A stretch of DNA of 64,000 nucleotides from CAYUHK01 sp964475165 (GTDB taxonomy: Bacteria; Verrucomicrobiota; Kiritimatiellia; JAAZAB01), in assembly GCA_964475165.1 (NCBI GenBank), contig CAYYVN010000006.1, forward strand, positions 62,001 to 126,000. The letters are read 5' to 3'. The stretch's first letter is position 1, and each line of letters starts with the position of its first letter. The position numbers and the translations under genes are program-made. The notes below the pieces were generated by a model. That model saw only the letters and a list, made by a program, of their open reading frames with translations. It was not told the DNA's origin and did no database searches. Shown here in pieces: positions 52,524 to 62,083 of the stretch.

Positions 52524-55500
52524 TCAAGGTTGGCGGGCCTGATGGGTATTATAGTGGTCGCTGGAAAGCTTGATGAACCAAGTGGCACTGGCGGCATGAT
52601 AAAGCGCCGGATCCACCTGCCCATCCCCGTCAAAATCGCCCGTCACCGGCTCGTAGCCCGGGCCGCCAAAATACGGGAGACTGTTCCGGCTGTAATTGGC
52701 GGCGGAAAACATGGCATGCCAATGGCCCTGCCGGGCTTCATAGACGGCCGGATCAGCCAGCCGATCCTGGTCATAGTGGCCAGCCACGGGCCGGTAGCTG
52801 TGTCCGCCCCAGCCTGAGGCCCGGATGGGTTGGTAGGCGCAGCTCGAACATCTTGCTTCCCAGTGCCCGCTGGTCAGATGATAGACGGCCGGATCGGTGC
52901 GGCCATCGCCGTCATAATCGGCGGGCACCGGGCAGTAGCCGTCTCCGCCGCAATGCTCCAGCCAGGCCAATTGATAGTTATGCGCCGAGAGCAGCGTCAG
53001 CCATAAGCCGCTGGTGACATGATAGAGCGCCGGATCAGCGCGGCCATCGCCGTCATAGTCGGCGGCCACCTGGAGATAGTCCGGCCCGCCGAAAGAGGGC
53101 AGGGTGGTCAGCGCATAGTTTTGGCCTGAGAGCAGGGCCTGCCAATTGCCGGTGGCCTGTTCATAGATCGCTGGGTCGGCCAGGCCGTCGCCATCGAAAT
53201 CCAAAGCCAGCGGCTGGCAGCCGGCGCCGCCCAGTCTGGGAAAGACTTGTCCGTAATCCCATTGCGAAAGCTTGATCGCCCAGAAGCCAGTCGCCGGCTG
53301 GTAAAGGGCCAGATCGGTCTTACCATCGCCATCGAAATCGCCGCTGAGCGGTATCAGGCGCTGTGCCGCGCCTTGCTCGATGGTGATGGCCGCGGTGCGC
53401 GCCACATTGTTGCCCGGCTGTGGGTCAAGCAGTTGCGCGGTCTGCGCCCAGAGGAAGACGTAATAAAGCCCGCTGGCTGCCGCCGGGATGGTCAGGCCGG
53501 CGCCTTGCGCAGCCGTCAGGGTTAGTTCACGGCTTTTGCCCGCCGCCAGGCTCAGCTTGTAGCTCCCGCCGCCGATCCTGATGGCGGAGGCCGCCACAAA
53601 GGTGGGTTGGCGGGAGAGATAAAAGTTGTAAGTGACTGGCTCCGCAACCAAAGCATCCGGCCCATTGTTGTGGAGAGTGAAAGCCACCCGATCCGGATGG
53701 GCTGCGGGTGCGAGGCGCGCCGGTTGCCAGAGGAAATCACGGACCTGCAGATCGGCTCGCGCTGGTCTCGGAGGTGCGCAGGAGCCCCGCGCCGACTGGC
53801 TATAATCGCTGCGGGCAGATGCATTGCTGGCCTGGATCCAGTAATAGAAGCTGTCGCCGGCTTGGACGGCGCTATCCTCATAGGAGGTCTGAGCTGTCTC
53901 GGCCACCTGGCTGGCCGTCTGGCTGGCATTGGTCCGGCTGCGGTAAATGAGATAGCTCTCAGCGCCACTGACCGCCTGCCAGTTCACCCGGATCTTGTTG
54001 GTATAGCTGCCGACGCTGGCGGTCACGCCGAGCGGGGCTGGCAGACTATCCCGGAAGGCTACCTTGGCCACCCAGGCGGCATCCGCGCCGGCGGTCGCGG
54101 CGGCATCCTTCGTATAGTTCCATCGGAGAGTGTGCTCTCCGGGAGCGATGTTGTGGCTGGCGTAGAGCCAGTCGGTCTGGCCCGAGATGGCCGCTTTTTC
54201 CGTACCATCCACGTAGAAGCGCAGGTAATCAAAGTTGGGTTCCGAGGATATCTTCCAGTAGAAGCTGAGGGTGCCCGGGCCCTCTACGGTGGTCTGCAAC
54301 CAGGTTTGCTCTTCGTCTGCGATGGGACCGCTTTGCGCGGCCAGGTTGGTGTCCGGGGGCGTGGTGTCGCCCTGACCGAACCAGGCGGCATCGCCGCCGG
54401 AGGTGATGATCCAATCCGGCTGGCCGATGGCCGGGGCCAGCTGGGCGCGCACTTGGAGGGTCACGCCAACGAACTTGGGCGAGCCCATAGCGCCACTGGC
54501 TGCGTTGGTGATGAAAGTCTGGTAAGTGCGGGGAGCCAAGCTTTCCGTATTGGTATAAGCCACCCAGATAATGTCATGCTGGCCAGTGCTGGAGCCGTCG
54601 CTGGGCGCCAGGGCCAGCCAGGGTGCGCCATGGCTGATTTGATAATCAAGGGTGCCGCTGCCCGAATTCCATATTTCATAGCTTTGATCGAGGGGTGCCG
54701 AAGCACCATTGGTGGTCACCTGCGCAAGATTGGTGGGTGAACAGGAGAGCACTGCTTGGGTCTTGCTCAAGATCAGATCGGCGTCGGCCACGCTGCCACA
54801 GTGCCAGGGATCGGAGCTGCCGACGACTATGCCGCTCAGATAATTTGAAGCATAACCGGTGGCGGTCACCTGGATGGTGTTGGTGGTTCCGCTCGGCACG
54901 CCGCATAATCCGTAATAGCCTTGCGAGCTGGTATAGGCTTGCAGCACTGTATCATCCGCCAAAGGGAGCCTGATGCTGGCATTGGCGATAGGCGTGCCAT
55001 CGCTGTCGCTGATGCGACCACTGATGATTTCTCCGGTCTGATTGGTATAGATGTGGCTGATCACCCCCACAATTGTGTCAAACTCGATAATATTGGGCAG
55101 ATTGTAATAGGCATCATAGCTGCCGGCCCAGCCCAGATTGAGGTGATGATAGCAAGAACCCTCATCATAGCCATAGCCATCACAGACGATGGCGTGTCCG
55201 ATATCAGAGCCGGAGGCGATGATGCCGAGGATCACAGGCAGGGCCGCCTGCAGGTTGGCGTTGATGGGCAGCAGATAATCCGGGCCGTTAAAAAAGAGGC
55301 AGTCGGCGAAACCGAAGACCTCAGGCAGGGCCAGGGCGATAGCGGCCAGGGAGGTCCCTGATCCCGCGTCGCTATATTGCATCTGCACGGCCACGCCGGC
55401 GTCGGAACAGAGGGCGCCGATCATTTTCCATTCGTCTTCACTATAGGCCGCGCTCGCTGGCACCAGCGGCATCCGGCTCCAGTCATAGGCGCCGCCCAGG

Positions 55501-56246
55501 CCATCGCCGCCGCGGGTGGTGGCTGTTTGCCTAATGTTATCGACCCAGATGGAGTTGGTGATGATGCCGATACCCTCCAGCGGGAATTGCAGGTAGCGCA
55601 TCAGTTGCGCCATGGCCGTGGCCACGCACCCGCAGACATAATTGTGGGGTGTATAATAGTTATAGCAATTGTGTCCCTGCGCCTGGCCCTGGCTCCATTG
55701 GCTTTGCAGGAGGGGGCTCACGCGCAGATCAGCCGGGCTAGGCAGCAGGAGGAGCTGACTGGCAATCCAGTGCGCCGGCAGGGATTGCGTGAGCAAGCGT
55801 TGCCATTTTTGTTGATTGACTTGGCTGGCCTGGTTCATCCGCTGCGGGCCGGCCAAGAGCTGGGGGGCCGCCGCCGTGTTAGCCCAAGCCAGGCGCGCGG
55901 GCATATCCCGCTCTAAGAGGCAGGTCAGAGGGTTTTGCGGGCTGCTTTCATAGCTGCCTTGATCGCTGAAGGCGATGATCGGCTCGATGTTGTCATCGGT
56001 GGCCAGGATGATATAGCCTTGCGGCGCCAGGTCCGCCACGCGATAGAGGATCCGCCCTTGAGCATCGGCAAAGGCACGCAGGCCGGCGATATGCGTGGGC
56101 AGTTGCTTGTGCAGGCGCCAGGCTTCAATATCCAGCCAGTTTTGCGCCAGCAGATGCGTCATGGATTCCGAGACGCTCGCCGCCTGAGAGGAGCAGGCCC
56201 ATAAGAGCGCCAGTGCTACGCTGCCGAGTTTGAAGGATAGCTTCAT
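52524..56246 (-). CDS. Secreted C10 (streptopain-type) cysteine protease with repeat tail
   Basis: 1240 residues. Signal peptide (about 1-22), an inhibitory propeptide-like domain (about 23-190), and a C10 catalytic domain with Cys207 in CGCVATAMAQLMRY and His351 in GHAIVCDGYGYD, followed by NLGWAGSYDAYY. Then: a carboxypeptidase-regulatory-like domain (about 405-470), a BACON-like Ig segment (about 496-600), an AWF..D-type beta segment (about 613-735), Fn3 (about 738-825, with FYYWIQA), CARDB-like (about 831-960) and six (A/G)DYDGDG.(A/T)DPA.Y repeats (about 966-1240). The last three modules match those of the giant protein at 14088-20294. Probably digests proteins outside the cell. The start is 56246, which begins the signal peptide; the frame runs on to 56366. 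Confidence 0.88.
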   Translation of the reverse strand: MKLSFKLGSVALALLWACSSQAASVSESMTHLLAQNWLDIEAWRLHKQLPTHIAGLRAFADAQGRILYRVADLAPQGYIILATDDNIEPIIAFSDQGSYESSPQNPLTCLLERDMPARLAWANTAAAPQLLAGPQRMNQASQVNQQKWQRLLTQSLPAHWIASQLLLLPSPADLRVSPLLQSQWSQGQAQGHNCYNYYTPHNYVCGCVATAMAQLMRYLQFPLEGIGIITNSIWVDNIRQTATTRGGDGLGGAYDWSRMPLVPASAAYSEDEWKMIGALCSDAGVAVQMQYSDAGSGTSLAAIALALPEVFGFADCLFFNGPDYLLPINANLQAALPVILGIIASGSDIGHAIVCDGYGYDEGSCYHHLNLGWAGSYDAYYNLPNIIEFDTIVGVISHIYTNQTGEIISGRISDSDGTPIANASIRLPLADDTVLQAYTSSQGYYGLCGVPSGTTNTIQVTATGYASNYLSGIVVGSSDPWHCGSVADADLILSKTQAVLSCSPTNLAQVTTNGASAPLDQSYEIWNSGSGTLDYQISHGAPWLALAPSDGSSTGQHDIIWVAYTNTESLAPRTYQTFITNAASGAMGSPKFVGVTLQVRAQLAPAIGQPDWIITSGGDAAWFGQGDTTPPDTNLAAQSGPIADEEQTWLQTTVEGPGTLSFYWKISSEPNFDYLRFYVDGTEKAAISGQTDWLYASHNIAPGEHTLRWNYTKDAAATAGADAAWVAKVAFRDSLPAPLGVTASVGSYTNKIRVNWQAVSGAESYLIYRSRTNASQTASQVAETAQTSYEDSAVQAGDSFYYWIQASNASARSDYSQSARGSCAPPRPARADLQVRDFLWQPARLAPAAHPDRVAFTLHNNGPDALVAEPVTYNFYLSRQPTFVAASAIRIGGGSYKLSLAAGKSRELTLTAAQGAGLTIPAAASGLYYVFLWAQTAQLLDPQPGNNVARTAAITIEQGAAQRLIPLSGDFDGDGKTDLALYQPATGFWAIKLSQWDYGQVFPRLGGAGCQPLALDFDGDGLADPAIYEQATGNWQALLSGQNYALTTLPSFGGPDYLQVAADYDGDGRADPALYHVTSGLWLTLLSAHNYQLAWLEHCGGDGYCPVPADYDGDGRTDPAVYHLTSGHWEARCSSCAYQPIRASGWGGHSYRPVAGHYDQDRLADPAVYEARQGHWHAMFSAANYSRNSLPYFGGPGYEPVTGDFDGDGQVDPALYHAASATWFIKLSSDHYNTHQARQP

Positions 56247-56276
56247 GGCGAGCCTGGTCTTCGCTATAACTTCAGA

Positions 56277-56305
56277 ATTATGTGCGCTCCGTCGGCGTGG
56301 GTCAA
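56277..56305 (-). promoter_or_regulatory. promoter of the C10 protease gene
   Basis: Reverse strand: TTGACC (56300-56305), 17-base spacer, CATAAT (56277-56282). It sits in the 64-base gap after hypE, so the protease is transcribed separately from the hyp genes. Confidence 0.6.
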
Positions 56306-56310
56306 GCCGC

Positions 56311-57345
56311 TTAGCAGATGCGCGGCAGGTCTTCGCCCAGGGGCATTTGAATGATCCGTTCTCCACCGGCGCTGGTTTCGAGCAGGGCCAGGCCGGCTGG
56401 CTGCTCGCTGACCGTGCCGATGAGTGCGGCTTGCTGTCCCAACGGATGGGCCCGCAGCAGGTCCAGAGCTCGCGCGGCCGCGGCCGCCGGGCAGATGATC
56501 AGGGCCTTGCCTTCATTGGCCACATTGAGCGGATCCAATCCCAGCAATTGGCAGACGCCGCGCACCTCAGGGCGGATCGGCAGGGCAGCCTCGCGCACTC
56601 GGAGCGCCAGGCGGGTGCGGGTGGCGATATCACAAAGGGCCGCCGCCAATCCGCCGCGGGTCGGATCGCGCAGGCAGCGCAGATCGGGGATTTCGCGCAG
56701 CAGCGGGGCCAGCAGGTCCCAGAGCGGAGCCACATCACTGAGCAGCTCGCTCTGCAGGTGTAAGCGGGCGCTCATGATGGCCGCGCCATGATCACCAAGG
56801 GTGCCGCTGATGATGAGGGCATCGCCGGCTCGCGCATTGGCCACATGCATATCGTGCTGCGCCAGGCGCACGCCGATGCCGGCGGTGTTGATAAAAATAC
56901 CATGGCCGCTGCCGCGTTCGACCACCTTGGTATCGCCGGTGACGACCAGCACGCCCGTCTGGCGGGTGACCTGGGCCAGCGAGTCCAGGATGCGTTCCAG
57001 ATCCGGCAGCGGCAGGCCCTCCTCGAGGATCAAGCCCAGGCTCAAGTAGCGTGGCGTTGCGCCTTGCATCACCAAATCATTGATCGTGCCGCAGGCGGCT
57101 AACTTGCCGATATCGCCCCCCGGAAAAAACACCGGATCAACCACATAGGAATCGGTGGTGAAGGCCAGTTCCTGCTCGGGAATGGTGAGGCTGGCGCTAT
57201 CATCCAGGCGATCCAAGATCGGATTGCTCAAACGGTCTTGGATGATCCGGCGGATGAGGGTCTGGGTGCGCTCGCCCCCGCCGCCATCGGCCAGCAGGAT
57301 GATCTCCGCCGAGTTGGGGTTCTGGGTAGCAGGGTCAGGCTTCAT
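56311..57345 (-). CDS. hypE: Hydrogenase maturation protein HypE
   Basis: Dehydrates the carbamoyl thioester on its C-terminal Cys to thiocyanate, donating the CN ligands of the NiFe site. PurM-like fold: ILLADGGGG, TTDSYVVDPVFFPGGDIGKLAACGTINDLVMQGA (about 68-101), VVTGDTKVVERG, ISGTLGDHG and DPTRGGLA. It ends PRIC, the required terminal Cys. 344 residues, normal. The start overlaps the hypD stop by 11 bases; longer frames upstream overlap hypD further and lack HypE sequence. Confidence 0.96.
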   Translation of the reverse strand: MKPDPATQNPNSAEIILLADGGGGERTQTLIRRIIQDRLSNPILDRLDDSASLTIPEQELAFTTDSYVVDPVFFPGGDIGKLAACGTINDLVMQGATPRYLSLGLILEEGLPLPDLERILDSLAQVTRQTGVLVVTGDTKVVERGSGHGIFINTAGIGVRLAQHDMHVANARAGDALIISGTLGDHGAAIMSARLHLQSELLSDVAPLWDLLAPLLREIPDLRCLRDPTRGGLAAALCDIATRTRLALRVREAALPIRPEVRGVCQLLGLDPLNVANEGKALIICPAAAAARALDLLRAHPLGQQAALIGTVSEQPAGLALLETSAGGERIIQMPLGEDLPRIC

Positions 57346-58453
57346 TGTGGTCGAGCTCCCTTCTCTTGCTGGCTGATCGGCGCGGCTCAGGGCCGGCATA
57401 GCGGTAATAGGCGGCGCAGGCACCTTCGCTGGAAACCATGCAGGCGCCCAGTGGCGTTGCGGGGCGGCAGGCTTGAGCAAAGAGGGGGCACTCAGGAGGG
57501 GTCCGCACGCCGCGCAAGATATCTCCGCAAATACAGCCTGTCGGCCGGCTTGGCGGCGGCAGTTCCAGCTCCGGCCAGCGGCGAGCGGCGTCATAATCCC
57601 GGAAGCGCCGCCGCAGGCGCAGGCCGCTCCGGGGGATGGTTCCCAGCCCGCGCCATTCACTGGGACAGGCTTCAAAGACCCTGCTCAGGATGGCTTGCGC
57701 GGCTGGATTGCCGCTGGCGTTGACGCCGCGCTTATATTGGATTTCGACCGCGGCCCGGCCGGCGAGCACCTGGCGCAGGAGCAGCTCGATAGCCGCGAGC
57801 ATATCGCTCGCTTCAAAGCCGGCCACCACGCAGGGAATAGCATATTGCCGGCAAAGCGCGGCGTAAGGGCGGCTGCCGATAATGGTGCTGACATGCCCCG
57901 GACAGAGGAACCCATCCAGCTGCACCGCATCGCTATCCAGCAAGGCTTGCATGGCGGCCGGCATGGTTTTATGAGCGCAGAGCACGCTATAGTTGCGCCA
58001 GCCCTGGGCCTGGGCCTCTTGAATGGTCCAGGCGACCGTGGGCGCTGTGGTCTCAAAGCCGACGCCCAGAAAAACCACTTCTTGTTGCGGATGCTGAGCG
58101 GCCTCCTGGAGCGCATCCGCCGCCGAATAGACCACGCGTACCCGCGCGCCGCGCGCGCGTTCCTGTTCCAAGGAGCTGGTCCCCGGAACGCGCAGCAGAT
58201 CGCCGAAGGTGGCGATGGTGACTCCGGGCTGGCGCGATAAAGCGATAGCTTGATCTATATAGGCGGCCGGTGTGACGCATACCGGGCAGCCGGGTCCGGC
58301 CAGCAAGCTGATATTTTCGGGCAACAGCCAGCGCAAACCGCTGCGACAGGCGCTGAGGGTATGGGTGCCGCAGACTTCCATGAATTTGAGCGGGCGCTTG
58401 ATGTGCGCGGCCAGTTCATGCACGGTTTTCAGATGAGCCGCTGTGAGAGACAA
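57335..58453 (-). CDS. hypD: Hydrogenase maturation protein HypD
   Basis: 4Fe-4S scaffold that, with HypC, assembles the Fe(CN)2CO group. The conserved blocks are FMEVCGTHT (about 22-30), GPGCPVCVTP, FLCPGHVSTIIG, GFE, CICGDILRG and C.LF.QAC.P..P.G.CMVSSEGACAAYY at the end. 372 residues, normal. It appears to begin at a TTG (58453): no ATG or GTG lies before the conserved part, and this length agrees with the family. Confidence 0.95.
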   Translation of the reverse strand: MSLTAAHLKTVHELAAHIKRPLKFMEVCGTHTLSACRSGLRWLLPENISLLAGPGCPVCVTPAAYIDQAIALSRQPGVTIATFGDLLRVPGTSSLEQERARGARVRVVYSAADALQEAAQHPQQEVVFLGVGFETTAPTVAWTIQEAQAQGWRNYSVLCAHKTMPAAMQALLDSDAVQLDGFLCPGHVSTIIGSRPYAALCRQYAIPCVVAGFEASDMLAAIELLLRQVLAGRAAVEIQYKRGVNASGNPAAQAILSRVFEACPSEWRGLGTIPRSGLRLRRRFRDYDAARRWPELELPPPSRPTGCICGDILRGVRTPPECPLFAQACRPATPLGACMVSSEGACAAYYRYAGPEPRRSASKRRELDHNEA

Positions 58454-58468
58454 GGTTTCTTCTATTCC

Positions 58469-58678
58469 CTAGGGTTCTGCATCCATAATCGCATAAAATT
58501 CGCGCGCATCAGCGGCCGAGCATTTACGGATGGCAAACCCGGCATGCAGGAGCACATAATCGCCCACTTGCGGATCGGCAATGAAAGCCACAATGGCGCT
58601 GCGTCGCACGCCGCGCACTTCCACCCGGGCGTTCTGACCGTTTAGCTCTATGATTTTAGCTGGTACAGCCAAGCACAT
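58469..58678 (-). CDS. hypC: Hydrogenase maturation chaperone HypC
   Basis: 69 residues starting MCLAVPAKIIEL; Cys2 binds the iron during transfer from HypD to the large hydrogenase subunit. The beta-barrel pattern VGDYVLLHAGFAIRK is present. Starts 10 bases after the hypF stop and ends 15 bases before hypD. Confidence 0.95.
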   Translation of the reverse strand: MCLAVPAKIIELNGQNARVEVRGVRRSAIVAFIADPQVGDYVLLHAGFAIRKCSAADAREFYAIMDAEP

Positions 58679-58688
58679 GTCTGCTTCC

Positions 58689-61019
58689 TTAATGGTTGGA
58701 GTTGGCAAGCTGAGGCCTCCGCGCCATCCACTGCAGGCCCAGCGCCGCTTGCCCCAGGGCGATGCCCCCATCATTGGGCGGCACCACCCGATGACTGTAA
58801 ACCTGAAAGCCCTCTTGAAGCAAGCCCTGCCTGACCTTATCCAGGAGCAATTCATTTTGAAAGACGCCGCCTGAAAGCGCCACGGCCTTTAAGCCCTGCA
58901 CGGCTTGGATCTGGATGCAAACCTGCACCACGGCCCGCGCCACCGTATTATGAAACTTGCCCGCCAGGCGAGCGGGATCCACGCCGGCCCGCTGCTCGGC
59001 GATCAGAGCCTGCAGCATGGGGCCGAAGGATAGCACGCTGGGGCGGGGCAGCGCTGCTGTCTCGGCCGCCGCGGCTGGCGCTATGAGGCGGAAAGGATAA
59101 TGACCGTTGGCATTGGGATCGGCCAGGCTCTGCAGGCGGATCGCGCCGCGAGCTTCATAGCTGATCTCCGTGCCCAGGCCCAGCAGGGCCGCGACAGCAT
59201 CGAAGAGCCGCCCGGCACTGGAGCTCAGTGGGGCATGACCGCGCGCCTGCATTAGGGCGCGCAGGGCCGCGCATTCCTCGGCCGAATAATCCAGCTGGCT
59301 GGCCGCTATTTGATCTGCTTCTTGCGGTGGCAGTTCGGCCTGCAGCATACTGAAGGCCATGCGAGCTGGTTGCTGGATGGCGGCCGCGCCGCCGGGCAGG
59401 GGATAGGCCTTGAAATGGGCCAGGCGACGATAGCCATCCAGATCGGCGCTCAGGAATTCGCCGCCCCAGAGCGTGCCATCCGCTCCATAACCAGTGCCGT
59501 CCAGTGCGACGCCGATCAGCGGTTGCGTGAGTTGATGCTCGGCCATGCAGGCGGCAATATGCGCATGATGATGCTGAACGGCCAGGCGCGGCGCGGGTGG
59601 CGCTTCCGGAGTCTGGGCATAGCGGGTGGAATGATAGGCCGGATGCAGATCATGCACCACCAGCGCCGGGCGCACTCGCAGGAGTGCCAGAAAGTCTGTG
59701 ATGGTAGCGCGAAAGAAATCGAAGGCGCGCCAATCCTCCAGGTCGCCGATGTGTTGGGAGAGGAATAGTTCCCGGGCGCGGGTCACACCGATTACATTTT
59801 TGAGATCGGCGCCGCAGGCCAGCACCGTTGCCCCGCCCAGGGGCAGGCTGATGGGATCGGGCACCAGGCCGCGTGAGCGCCGCAAGATCAGCGGCTGCTC
59901 CCGCACAATTTTGAGCACGGAATCATCGCAGCGCCGCAGGATCGGGCGGTTATGATCGAGGGCGCCGTCGGCGCTCTCGCCCAACAATTCCTCCAATTGC
60001 GCGCTGTTATAGGCGATGGGCTCTTCGGCCCGATTGCCGCTGGTCATAACCAAGGGGCTGAGTTGCGCCAGTAACATCTGATGCAGTGGCGTGTAGGGCA
60101 GCAGGGCGCCGATATCACCGGTATCCGGCGCAATATCCCGAGCGAGGCTGGATGAGGGGCGGCGTTTCAAGATGACGATGGGTGCGCTGCAGGCTTGCAA
60201 GGCTTCAGCCTCAGCCGCGTTCACGAGGCAGTGTTGACGGATTTCATCCAGGCTGGCGAACATGACGGCCAGAGATTTACTCGGCCGATTTTTACGCGCG
60301 CGCAAGCGCGCCACGGCTTGATCACTGCGTGCATCGCAACTCAGATGATAGCCGCCTAACCCTTTGACCGCCAGCACCCGGCCCGCCCGCAGGAGCTGCA
60401 TGGCTTGGGTCAGGGCATCGCCGCCGGCGGCCGGGCCGGCGGCATTGCGGAAGGAGAGCTGGGGCCCGCAACGCGGGCAGGCGTTGGGCTGGGCTTCAAA
60501 ACGGCGGTCGGCTGGGTCGGTATATTCGGCTTGGCAGGCCGCACATAGTTGGAAGGCGGCCATGGTGGTGCGTTCGCGATCGTAGGGGAGAGCGCGAATG
60601 ATGGTGAAGCGCGGACCGCAGTTGGTGCAGTTGCTGAAAGCATATTGGTGGCGGCGATTGGCGGGCGTGAACAGTTCCGCCTGGCATTCGGCACAGATGG
60701 CCAGATCGGGCGGCAGCCCCGTCCGCAAGTCGCCGGAGCCGGCCGAGGGTTCGATCCGGAAGTTTTCATCATTGGCCAGCGGCGTCAGCTCTGTCAGGCG
60801 CAGAGAATCCAGCCGGGCCTGGCGTGGCGGCTGCTTTTTTAAAAGGGCGAGGAAGTGCGCGATGGCTGTGGGCGCGCCCTCGATTTCGATGCTGACTCCC
60901 GCTGGAGTATTGCGCACGCTGCCCGCCAGTTGCAGGCGGTGCGCGTGGCGATAGATCGTGGGGCGAAAGCCCACTCCCTGCACGCGGCCGGTGACCTCGA
61001 TGCGCAGACGCTGCTTCAT
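58689..61019 (-). CDS. hypF: Carbamoyltransferase HypF
   Basis: Makes the carbamoyl adenylate that HypE uses for cyanide. 776 residues, full length: acylphosphatase domain (VTGRVQGVGFRPTIYRHA, about 8-25), four CXXC zinc pairs (CAEC, CTNC, CAAC, CPRC; about 105-185), YrdC-like domain (KGLGGYHLSCDARSDQAVARLRARKNRPSKSLAVM), and a Kae1-like domain with VQHHHAHIAACMAEH and ALDGTGYGADGTLWGGEF. The ATG overlaps the hypB stop (ATGA). Confidence 0.96.
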   Translation of the reverse strand: MKQRLRIEVTGRVQGVGFRPTIYRHAHRLQLAGSVRNTPAGVSIEIEGAPTAIAHFLALLKKQPPRQARLDSLRLTELTPLANDENFRIEPSAGSGDLRTGLPPDLAICAECQAELFTPANRRHQYAFSNCTNCGPRFTIIRALPYDRERTTMAAFQLCAACQAEYTDPADRRFEAQPNACPRCGPQLSFRNAAGPAAGGDALTQAMQLLRAGRVLAVKGLGGYHLSCDARSDQAVARLRARKNRPSKSLAVMFASLDEIRQHCLVNAAEAEALQACSAPIVILKRRPSSSLARDIAPDTGDIGALLPYTPLHQMLLAQLSPLVMTSGNRAEEPIAYNSAQLEELLGESADGALDHNRPILRRCDDSVLKIVREQPLILRRSRGLVPDPISLPLGGATVLACGADLKNVIGVTRARELFLSQHIGDLEDWRAFDFFRATITDFLALLRVRPALVVHDLHPAYHSTRYAQTPEAPPAPRLAVQHHHAHIAACMAEHQLTQPLIGVALDGTGYGADGTLWGGEFLSADLDGYRRLAHFKAYPLPGGAAAIQQPARMAFSMLQAELPPQEADQIAASQLDYSAEECAALRALMQARGHAPLSSSAGRLFDAVAALLGLGTEISYEARGAIRLQSLADPNANGHYPFRLIAPAAAAETAALPRPSVLSFGPMLQALIAEQRAGVDPARLAGKFHNTVARAVVQVCIQIQAVQGLKAVALSGGVFQNELLLDKVRQGLLQEGFQVYSHRVVPPNDGGIALGQAALGLQWMARRPQLANSNH

Positions 61020-61690
61020 GAGCTTGTTTTTAGACCGGCCCGCTGCTGCTCCACCAGCCAACGGGTCCAGGCCCGTAACCCTTTGCCGCTCACATTGGAG
61101 ACGGGGAACACCGGCAGGTTGGCATTCACCTGGCGCAGATAGCCCAGACAGGTTGGGAGCTTGAAAGCCAGATGGGGTAAGAGATCCATCTTGGTCAGCA
61201 CGACCGCTTGCGCGTTGCGGAACAAAGCCGGATACTTAAGCGGCTTATCTTCGCCCTCGGTGATGCTGAGGATGGCTACCTTACCGTGCTCGCCAATATC
61301 GAAGGCCGCCGGGCATACCAGATTGCCGACATTTTCAACGATGATCACATCCAGTTCCTCCAGCGGCAGATCGCGTATGGCGTGGTGTACCATTTTGGCC
61401 TGCAGATGGCAGGTGCCATCGGTGATCAGTTGACTGACCTGGCAGCGCAGCCGCGCCAGGCGTTCGGCGTCGCGGGTGGTGGCGATATCGCCCTCCAACA
61501 CAGCGAAACGCAGCTGACGCGAGAGGGGCCGCACGGATTTTTCCAAGAGGAGCGTCTTGCCGGCTCCGGGTGAACCGATCAGGTTCAACATGAGGATCCG
61601 GTGTTGCTTGAGCAGGCGCCGGGTTTTGGCGGCCCAGTGCTCGTTGGCGCCCATCAGATTGCGGTAGACTTTAATGCTTAGCTTGCTCAT
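61016..61690 (-). CDS. hypB: Nickel-insertion GTPase HypB
   Basis: GTPase that loads nickel with HypA. P-loop GSPGAGKT (about 38-45), the switch EGDIATTRDAERL, the metal-binding CHLQAKMVHHAI (about 93-104), ENVGNLVCPA and the NKxD-like TKMDLLP. It lacks the N-terminal His-rich nickel store and the CXXCGC motif, like the short HypB forms. 224 residues; the start overlaps the hypA gene by 20 bases. Confidence 0.95.
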   Translation of the reverse strand: MSKLSIKVYRNLMGANEHWAAKTRRLLKQHRILMLNLIGSPGAGKTLLLEKSVRPLSRQLRFAVLEGDIATTRDAERLARLRCQVSQLITDGTCHLQAKMVHHAIRDLPLEELDVIIVENVGNLVCPAAFDIGEHGKVAILSITEGEDKPLKYPALFRNAQAVVLTKMDLLPHLAFKLPTCLGYLRQVNANLPVFPVSNVSGKGLRAWTRWLVEQQRAGLKTSS

Positions 61691-62033
61691 CGGTTTCCAC
61701 CTCCAGACTTTCCAGATATAATTCATCCCCACCATTCAGTTCCAGATCGCCCTGGCCACAGGCGGCGCATTGATAGCGCGGCGGCTGAATGATGCCCTGC
61801 CACTGGCAGCCCCGGCAGGTGGCGGCGATTTCCTGGATCTTGATGACCAGTTCCGAGCCGGCGGCAGGCGTATTTTGGCTCAAGGTTTCATAAGCAAACT
61901 GCATATTTTGCGGCAGGATAGCATGTTGGCGACCGATAACAACATATGCCTTTTGGAGGCGCGCCGCCGGATATTTCTTTAATTCCGCCAGGGCGGTTTT
62001 GAGAATTGTTTGGGCTATACCTAATTCATGCAT
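61671..62033 (-). CDS. hypA: Nickel chaperone HypA
   Basis: Metallochaperone that passes nickel to HypB and the hydrogenase large subunit. MHELGIAQTIL gives the nickel-binding His2; zinc is held by C73/C76 (CRGC) and C89/C92 (CAAC). 120 residues. First gene of the hypA-B-F-C-D-E operon. No clear promoter was found upstream. Confidence 0.95.
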   Translation of the reverse strand: MHELGIAQTILKTALAELKKYPAARLQKAYVVIGRQHAILPQNMQFAYETLSQNTPAAGSELVIKIQEIAATCRGCQWQGIIQPPRYQCAACGQGDLELNGGDELYLESLEVETDEQAKH

Positions 62034-62083
62034 GGACTTGATTACCGCGCGGCCCGCTGCTATCTTTATCGCTCGCTCGCCGA

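Noticed and set aside
53607..54740. Open frame of 377 codons antisense to the C10 protease
   Set aside because: Low-complexity Gly/Ile/Arg-rich product; no domain; the protease frame explains the sequence.
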